This document shows positions 56,886 to 64,000 of a stretch of DNA of 64,000 nucleotides, one piece after another (the first letter of the stretch is position 1; each line of letters opens with the position of its first letter). The DNA lies in assembly GCF_009707545.1 (NCBI RefSeq), contig NZ_WLYK01000009.1, positions 310,001-374,000 on the forward strand, in the 5' to 3' direction. The position numbers and the translations under genes were made by a program. This stretch comes from Nakamurella alba. GTDB taxonomy: Bacteria > Actinomycetota > Actinomycetes > Mycobacteriales > Nakamurellaceae. Under the pieces are notes generated by a model, which was not told the DNA's origin, searched no databases, and saw only the letters and a list, made by a program, of their open reading frames with translations.

Positions 56886-58276
56886 AGCTGCGTCCCGTCC
56901 GGCACGGTCCCGCTCTCCCCCGGCCCGCCGACGGTGGCCACACCGGTCACCACCACGTCCGCACCGAAGGTCCAGTCGCCGACCACGGTCAGCCGCTCGC
57001 AGCCGGCGAGCGACGGCGGTCCGGCGGGGAAGCGCTGCTCGAACCCGGCGAGCAGTTTGTAGACCCCGTCGAGGTCCACCAGCGGTGCGGCATCCCGCTC
57101 CGGGATCAGCGTCAGCCGGGCGTCGTCGTCCAGTGCGTAGGCGTCCGAGCGCACCACCAGCAGGTCGGAGGTGGTCTTCACCGGGAGGAACCGGGAACGG
57201 TCCACCTCGATGGCCGTCGCGCCCTCGAACACGCCGATCGCGGCGCCCATCGCGGTCTCGATCTGCACCACCGACGGCGAGGACGGGTCGGCCGGGTCCA
57301 CCGTCTTGACGTTGCGGATGATCGGCAGGTCGATCACCCCGTCCGCCCGCAGCACCCCGGCCAGCGCCTCCAGGTCGATCCAGAGGTTGTTGGTGTTGAA
57401 GTAGCGGTGCCGGTCGATGTCGCCGAACGCGTCGGCGTCCTCCGGCGCGGTCTGCGCCGACTCCCGGAGCACCAGGTTGCCGTCGGACCGGCGGCGGGCC
57501 AGGTGCCCGCCCTTGCGGTCGGCGGCGGTGCGCCGGCACAGCTCCATCGCGAACGGGCTGCCGGACTCGGCGAACCACCCGGCCACCCGCGGCTCCGGCC
57601 GGGCGCCGAGGTTGTCCGAGTTCGAGACGAACAGGTACCGGTAGCTGCGCTCCAGCAGGGCATCGAGCACACCGGAGGCGACCAGCGCCGTGTACAGGTC
57701 GCCGTGCCCGGGCGGGCACCACTCCAGGGTCGGGTCGGCGGGCCACCGCACCGGGGTCAGATCCTCCACGAGCAGCTTCGGTTCCTGGTTCTGCAGGAAG
57801 TCCACCGGCAGGCCGTCGACCGCCAGCTCCGGGTGCCGCTCCAGCGCCTCGAGGCTGTCGGTCCGGGTGCGGAACGAGTTCATCAGCAGCAGTGGGAGTT
57901 CGATGCCGTAGGCGGCCCGCAGGGCCAGGATCTGTGCGGCCACCACGTCCAGGAAACTGCGCCCGTCACGGACCGGCACCAACGACTTCGCCTTGTCCAT
58001 GCCCATCGACGTGCCGAGGCCGCCGTTGAGCTTCACCACCGCGGTGCGGGCCATGGCCGCGGCCGCGACGTCCTCGGCGATGTCCAGGTCGGCCAGCCGG
58101 GGCAGGTCGTGCACCGGCTCGATGTCGGACTCCCGCAGCAACCCGGTGTCCCCCGCGGCCAGTGCGCGGTAGGAGTGCGCGAACGCGGCGATCGCGGCCG
58201 GGTGCACCCCGGCCTCCCTCATCAGCGTCTCCGCCTGGTCGAGTCCTGCAGGGCTGGTGTCGGGGGTGTCCGGCAT
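56882..58276 (-). CDS. UTP-glucose-1-phosphate uridylyltransferase (eukaryotic-type UGPase)
   Basis: 464 residues. Makes UDP-glucose from UTP and glucose-1-phosphate. The nucleotide-binding loop VVKLNGGLGTSMGMDKAKSL near residues 77-96 is the signature of the eukaryotic UGP family, not of GalU. Further blocks are LLMNSFRTRTDSLEAL, WCPPGHGDLYTAL and FNTNNLWIDLEAL. The C-terminal left-handed beta-helix region is short. Such UGPases occur in some actinobacteria in place of, or beside, GalU. It is the upstream gene of a UGPase-NUDIX pair joined by a 4-base GTGA overlap. Confidence 0.9.
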   Translation of the reverse strand: MPDTPDTSPAGLDQAETLMREAGVHPAAIAAFAHSYRALAAGDTGLLRESDIEPVHDLPRLADLDIAEDVAAAAMARTAVVKLNGGLGTSMGMDKAKSLVPVRDGRSFLDVVAAQILALRAAYGIELPLLLMNSFRTRTDSLEALERHPELAVDGLPVDFLQNQEPKLLVEDLTPVRWPADPTLEWCPPGHGDLYTALVASGVLDALLERSYRYLFVSNSDNLGARPEPRVAGWFAESGSPFAMELCRRTAADRKGGHLARRRSDGNLVLRESAQTAPEDADAFGDIDRHRYFNTNNLWIDLEALAGVLRADGVIDLPIIRNVKTVDPADPSSPSVVQIETAMGAAIGVFEGATAIEVDRSRFLPVKTTSDLLVVRSDAYALDDDARLTLIPERDAAPLVDLDGVYKLLAGFEQRFPAGPPSLAGCERLTVVGDWTFGADVVVTGVATVGGPGESGTVPDGTQL

Positions 58277-58302
58277 GGGCGCGATGGTAGGTCACCGCCG
58301 TT

Positions 58303-58815
58303 TCACGACAGCGCCGCTCCTCTGACGTGCTCGAAGATGAGGTTGGTCTCGGTGAGCGCCACCTCGGGATGCGCGGACAGGGCGTCGACGACGAAGTCGC
58401 GCAGCGCCCCGGCGTCGGCGGTGGCCACGTGCAGCAGGAAGTCGTCGGCCCCGGCCAGGAAGTACACGTCCAGCACCTCCGGCCGCTCGCGGATGCGCCG
58501 GGTGAACTCGGCCATCCGGCCGCGGTGACCGGCCTGCAGCCGGACCGCGATCATCGCCTGCAGCGGCAGGCCCAGCGCCTCCGGGTCGATGTCCGCCCGG
58601 TAGCCGCGGATCACCCCCGACTCGCGCAGCGCCCGGACCCGGCCCAGGCAGGTCGACGGGGCGATGCCGACCCGCTCGGCGAGCGCGTTGTTGGTGATCC
58701 TGGCGTCCTCGGCCAGCACCCGCAGGATGCGCCGGTCCACCTCGTCCGGCAGCGGCCGAACATCCTGCGGGCGGACCCGGGGACCGCTCGCCGGATCCGA
58801 AGATGACAGTGCCAT
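58303..58815 (-). CDS. Lrp/AsnC-family regulator (AldR-like)
   Basis: 170 residues from the ATG at 58815; an upstream in-frame start at 58854 is less likely. The helix-turn-helix region is DEVDRRILRVLAEDARITNN, with ALAERVGIAPSTCLGRVRAL. The RAM effector domain is LPLQAMIAVRLQAGHRGRMA ... VYFLAGADDFLLHV. Divergent from ald, 124 bases apart, the same arrangement as AldR/ald in Mycobacterium, so it probably activates ald in response to alanine. Confidence 0.93.
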   Translation of the reverse strand: MALSSSDPASGPRVRPQDVRPLPDEVDRRILRVLAEDARITNNALAERVGIAPSTCLGRVRALRESGVIRGYRADIDPEALGLPLQAMIAVRLQAGHRGRMAEFTRRIRERPEVLDVYFLAGADDFLLHVATADAGALRDFVVDALSAHPEVALTETNLIFEHVRGAALS

Positions 58816-58939
58816 ACCATGATCGTATCGAATCTTCTTCAGATGCCTTCCCAACTTCCACGCACTTGTTCACAATTCTGGGGTCCAGACTGCCACCGCC
58901 GCCAGACCAGGCACGACCGTGTCGAGAAGAGGAAAGATC

Positions 58940-60055
58940 ATGCGCATCGGCGTCCCGTCCGAGGTCAAGAACCGCGAGTACCGGGTGGCGCTCACCCCTG
59001 CGGGTGCGCACCAGCTCGCGGCCGCCGGCCACCAGGTGCTGGTGCAGTCCGGTGCCGGCGCGGGCTCCCGGATCCCCGACGAGGAGTACGTCGCCGCCGG
59101 CGCCACCATCGTCGCGACCGCGGAGCAGGCGTGGGGCGACGCCGAGATGGTGGTCAAGGTCAAGGAGCCGATCGCCTCCGAGTACGGCTTCCTGCGCGAG
59201 GACCTCACCCTGTTCACCTACCTGCACCTGGCCGCCGACCGGCCGCTCACCGAGCGGCTGCTGGCCGCCGGCACCACCTCGATCGCCTACGAGACCGTGC
59301 AGCTGGCCGACCGGTCGCTGCCGCTGCTCGCCCCGATGAGCGAGATCGCCGGCCGCATGGCCCCGCTGGTCGGCGGCTACCACCTGATGCGCAACGAGGG
59401 CGGCCGCGGCGTGCTGCTCGGCGGCGTCCCGGGTGTGGAGAACGGCAAGGTGGTGGTGCTCGGCGGCGGTGTCTCCGGCGCCCACGCGGCCACCATCGCG
59501 CTCGGCATGCGGGCCGACGTCACCGTCATCGACCTGTCGCTGCCGACACTGCGCCGGATCGACGGCCAGTTCCACGGCGCCGTGAAGACCATCGCCTCCA
59601 ACGCGTACAACATAGCCGCGGCGGTCCGCGAGGCCGACCTGGTCATCGGCGCCGTGCTGATCCCGGGCGCCAAGGCGCCGAAGCTGGTGACCAACGAGCT
59701 GGTCTCGCAGATGCGCGAGGGCTCGGTCCTCGTCGACATCGCGGTGGACCAGGGCGGTTGCTTCGAGGACACCCACGCCACCACCCACGACGACCCCACC
59801 TTCACCGTGCACGGCTCGGTCTTCTACTGCGTGGCGAACATGCCGGGCGCGGTGCCGCGCAGTTCCACCTTCGCGCTGACCAACGCGACGCTGCCGTACG
59901 TCTCGGCGCTGGCCGGCCACGGCTGGCGGGCCGCGCTGGGCGCCGACCCGGCGCTCGCCGCCGGCCTGACCACCCACGGCGGCACGCTGACCAACCTCCC
60001 GGTCGCCGAGGCGCACGACCTGACCGCCGTCACCCCGGCCGCCGTCCTGGTCTGA
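58940..60055 (+). CDS. ald: Alanine dehydrogenase
   Basis: NAD-dependent interconversion of alanine and pyruvate plus ammonia. 371 residues, standard length. Opens [20 protein letters not shown]. The pyruvate-binding Lys lies in [12 protein letters not shown]. The catalytic His is in [16 protein letters not shown]. The Rossmann loop is [20 protein letters not shown], and DVTVIDLS follows. The ATG at 58940 has an agaggaaa ribosome site. Divergent from the Lrp-type gene. Confidence 0.97.
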   Translation: MRIGVPSEVKNREYRVALTPAGAHQLAAAGHQVLVQSGAGAGSRIPDEEYVAAGATIVATAEQAWGDAEMVVKVKEPIASEYGFLREDLTLFTYLHLAADRPLTERLLAAGTTSIAYETVQLADRSLPLLAPMSEIAGRMAPLVGGYHLMRNEGGRGVLLGGVPGVENGKVVVLGGGVSGAHAATIALGMRADVTVIDLSLPTLRRIDGQFHGAVKTIASNAYNIAAAVREADLVIGAVLIPGAKAPKLVTNELVSQMREGSVLVDIAVDQGGCFEDTHATTHDDPTFTVHGSVFYCVANMPGAVPRSSTFALTNATLPYVSALAGHGWRAALGADPALAAGLTTHGGTLTNLPVAEAHDLTAVTPAAVLV

Positions 60056-60075
60056 ACTCCGGGGTCCCCGCGCCT

Positions 60076-60108
60076 GGTGCGCGGTGGGGTGTGACCCCGC
60101 CGCGCACC
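60076..60108 (+). terminator. Hairpin terminator behind ald
   Basis: A 15-bp stem (ggtgcgcggtggggt / accccgccgcgcacc, one G-U) with a gtg loop starts 21 bases after the ald stop. Confidence 0.65.
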
Positions 60109-60184
60109 GGGAACCCGGCTGGCGCACCATGAGGTGCACGGCACCGGAAGAAGCCCGGAGCCGGACGGCGAAAGGGAGATCGAG

Positions 60185-60622
60185 ATGCCGACGCGTACCG
60201 CACGGACCGAATGGAAGGGTGGCCTGCAGGACGGGTCGGGCTCGGTGAGCCTGGTCAGTTCCGGGGCCGGGACCTTCGACGTGTCCTTCCCCCGCCGGGC
60301 CGCCGACGAGGCCGGTGGGGTCACCAGCCCGGAGGAGCTGATCGGCGCGGCGCACACCTCCTGCTACTGCATGCAGTTCTCCGCGCTGCTGGGCGAGGCC
60401 GGCGCGACGGTGAACAGCCTGGTCGCCGATGCGGTCGTCGGTCTCGGCCCGGACCCGGCCGGCGGCTTCCGGCTGACCGGCATCAAGATCACCGTGCGCG
60501 GGCAGGTCGAGGGTGTCGACGAGGCGACCTTCAAGGAGGTCGCCGAGGCGGCCAAGGCCACCTGCCCGATCTCCAAGGCGCTCACCGGCGTCGAGATCTC
60601 GCTGGACGCCGCGTTCGCCTGA
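60185..60622 (+). CDS. OsmC/OhrB-family peroxiredoxin-like protein
   Basis: 145 residues. Both conserved redox cysteines are visible: HTSCYCMQFSALL in the first half and ATCPISKALTGVE near the end. Opens MPTRTARTEWKGGLQDGSGS, as in OsmC proteins that detoxify organic hydroperoxides. The extra Cys two residues after the first conserved cysteine (SCYC) is unusual. It has its own transcript after the ald terminator. Confidence 0.92.
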   Translation: MPTRTARTEWKGGLQDGSGSVSLVSSGAGTFDVSFPRRAADEAGGVTSPEELIGAAHTSCYCMQFSALLGEAGATVNSLVADAVVGLGPDPAGGFRLTGIKITVRGQVEGVDEATFKEVAEAAKATCPISKALTGVEISLDAAFA

Positions 60623-60631
60623 GCCCGGGGC

Positions 60632-62793
<2,162 letters not shown>

Positions 62794-63187
62794 CGGTGTC
62801 GTCCTTCGTGGAGGTTCTCGGTCTGGTGGCAGGTGCTGATGGGGGTGCGCGTGCAGATGGTGGAGCCGATGGCGGGCCGCTGTGGACATGGAGGTCACGA
62901 TCCGTGGCGGACCCATCAGCGGCGATAGCTCACTGTAGTCGCAGATCGACAATGAGTGACAGATCCCGAGAGGGTGGTGTCACCTAGCTCTGCGTAGCGA
63001 AGACTTACTCTTCGTTACGACAATCCATCTCCCGGAGCACCGCACTGCCCCGAGCGCCTGTCCGCATCGTCACGAGGACCCTCGGTGAGAACGCCTTCAT
63101 CAACGGCTCATCACCGGCTCACCGGACCGCCGGAGATTCGTGGTGCGGCGCCGGACGGTCCGGATGCCGACACGAGAGGTGGTCGAC
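62794..63187. other. Divergent region between two secreted-protein genes
   Basis: 394 bases without a gene. It holds an AT-richer core (about 62930-63040) with an imperfect inverted repeat at 62994-63018 (listed separately) and a gtgaca/tgtcac pair around it. The leaders of both flanking genes are probably about 100-150 bases. Confidence 0.45.
62994..63018. promoter_or_regulatory. Inverted repeat in the divergent region
   Basis: gtagcgaaga-cttac-tcttcgttac: 10-base arms, one mismatch, 5-base spacer, in an AT-rich patch about midway between the two divergent secreted-protein genes. A plausible regulator site. Confidence 0.4.
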
Positions 63188-63733
63188 ATGACCGACATCA
63201 ACACAGCCGACTCCAGGCGCCCGGGCTTCCTGCGCCGACTGGCTGCCGCCGGTGCGGTGGCCGGCATCGCCCTCACCGGCAGCGTCGTGCTGGCCGGACC
63301 GGCGGCCGCCGAGGAGCGTCGTTGCACCGGGTCGATCGGCCGGGTGACGCTGGACAACGTGGTCGTGCCGGCCGGGCGCACCTGCATCCTCACCGGCACC
63401 AAGGTGGAAGGGACGGTGAAGATCGAGCGCGGCGCCACCTTCCGGGCCAACGGGATCACGGTGAAGGGCAACGTCCAGTCCCAGGCGCACAAGCTGGTCC
63501 GCATCGACAGGTCGGTGATCGACGGGTCGATCCAGCTGAAGAGCGGTGGAGTGCTCTACCTGGAGCGCAACCGGGTGGACTCCGACATCCAGCTGTTCTC
63601 CAACAAGGGCCGCCAGTACGTCTTCGCCAACCGGGTGGAGGGCAACCTGCAGTGCAAGTCCAACTCCCCCGCGCCGGTCGGCGGGAAGAACGTCGTGAAG
63701 GGGAACAAGGAGGACCAGTGCCGCCGGCTCTGA
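63188..63733 (+). CDS. Small secreted repeat protein, possibly beta-solenoid
   Basis: 181 residues, unrecognised family. A signal peptide of Tat-like character (SRRPGFLRRLAAAGAVAGIA ... AGPAAAEE) is followed by about 125 residues of short repeats: RVTLDNVVVPAGRTCILTGT, KVEGTVKIERGATFRANGIT, VKGNVQSQAHKLVRIDRSVI and DGSIQLKSGGVLYLERNRVD. The period of 20-22 residues suggests a right-handed beta-helix like bactofilins. Four cysteines could form two disulfides. The ATG at 63188 follows acgagaggtgg. Confidence 0.8.
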   Translation: MTDINTADSRRPGFLRRLAAAGAVAGIALTGSVVLAGPAAAEERRCTGSIGRVTLDNVVVPAGRTCILTGTKVEGTVKIERGATFRANGITVKGNVQSQAHKLVRIDRSVIDGSIQLKSGGVLYLERNRVDSDIQLFSNKGRQYVFANRVEGNLQCKSNSPAPVGGKNVVKGNKEDQCRRL

Positions 63734-63848
63734 CCCGGTGCGGTTCATGAGTGCGGCCGCGGGGGTTGTCCTCCCGCGGCCGCAGCTGTTCCATGGTGCG
63801 GTGCCCCGGCAAGGGTCCGGAGCCGCGAACGACAGGTAGGCGGCGACG

Positions 63849-64000
63849 ATGCCCCGCACCAGGACGACCGGGATCCTGCTCGCACTCGCGGCGTTGATCG
63901 GCGGCCTGACCGCCGGTCCCGTTGCGCCCGCCGGGGCTGCACCGGCAATGTCCGCACCAGCTGTGGCCGCCGCGGTCTCGTCGACCCCGACACTGCGGTC
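63849..64000 (+). CDS. Secreted protein, N-terminal part only
   Basis: The ATG at 63849 follows a gacaggtaggcgg ribosome site. The 50 visible residues form a signal peptide (MPRTRTTGILLALAALIGGL TAGPVAPAG) and an Ala/Pro-rich start of the mature chain. The gene runs off the window edge and cannot be assigned. Confidence 0.7.
   Translation, partial: MPRTRTTGILLALAALIGGLTAGPVAPAGAAPAMSAPAVAAAVSSTPTLR

Overview
This window is 64 kb of very GC-rich DNA (about 70% or more, except one island) packed with short-gap operons. It reads as a chromosomal segment of a high-GC Gram-positive actinobacterium. The evidence is the actinobacterial gene content: a recA-recX pair with DUF3046, LexA boxes of the TCGAAC-N4-GTTCGA type, PspA with PspM, GarA, FtsR, a DUF881/DUF1290 set, a SAV_6107-type HEPN protein and GluABCD. 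The class II (B12-dependent) ribonucleotide reductase, RNase Y and eukaryotic-type UDP-glucose pyrophosphorylase suggest a Nakamurella/Frankia-like lineage rather than a mycobacterium. That placement is inference. No rRNA, tRNA, CRISPR array, transposase or phage gene was found.

Layout: (1) 0-10.6 kb holds a DUF3040 membrane protein, a methyltransferase-dinB pair, an orphan ParA ATPase convergent with a HEPN protein whose upstream region has a perfect LexA box, a GNAT enzyme, a DUF885 hydrolase, and a membrane/coiled-coil protein next to a secreted solute-binding/VWA protein. (2) 10.7-11.7 kb is a low-GC island with one gene that looks like an HslV/proteasome-beta-type Ntn hydrolase. (3) 11.7-18.2 kb is the DNA precursor and SOS block: nrdR, nrdJ, a LysM division-inhibitor-like gene divergent from lexA, then tatA. 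(4) 18.3-28.4 kb holds hflX behind a 25-bp repeat array, a regulator divergent from an MFS gene broken by one in-frame TAG, miaA-dapF, a DUF349 protein, a VOC protein and miaB. (5) 28.6-34.4 kb is the gluABCD glutamate importer plus a LysR/EamA pair. (6) 34.3-45.5 kb holds rny, recA-recX, DUF3046, an Hsp70-like membrane protein, pspA-pspM and a second solute-binding/VWA protein. (7) 45.5-58.8 kb holds gcvP behind a tandem glycine riboswitch, MarR-MFS, then a block matching the Mycobacterium Rv1822-Rv1830 order (MerR, DUF151, FtsR, GarA, GcvH, DUF881, DUF1290, DUF881, CDP-alcohol transferase), NUDIX and UGPase. (8) 58.3-64 kb holds an Lrp regulator divergent from ald, an OsmC protein, a dialkylglycine-decarboxylase-like enzyme and secreted proteins.

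Functional themes are DNA damage and dNTP supply (dinB, lexA, nrdRJ, recAX, with LexA, NrdR, DnaA and RecA-NDp-type sites), envelope stress (PspA/PspM, the Hsp70-like protein, two VWA/solute-binding proteins) and nitrogen/one-carbon metabolism (GluABCD, glycine cleavage, alanine dehydrogenase, GarA). The leads most worth following are the Ntn-hydrolase island, the LexA-box/HEPN/ParA locus and the duplicated VWA/solute-binding modules.
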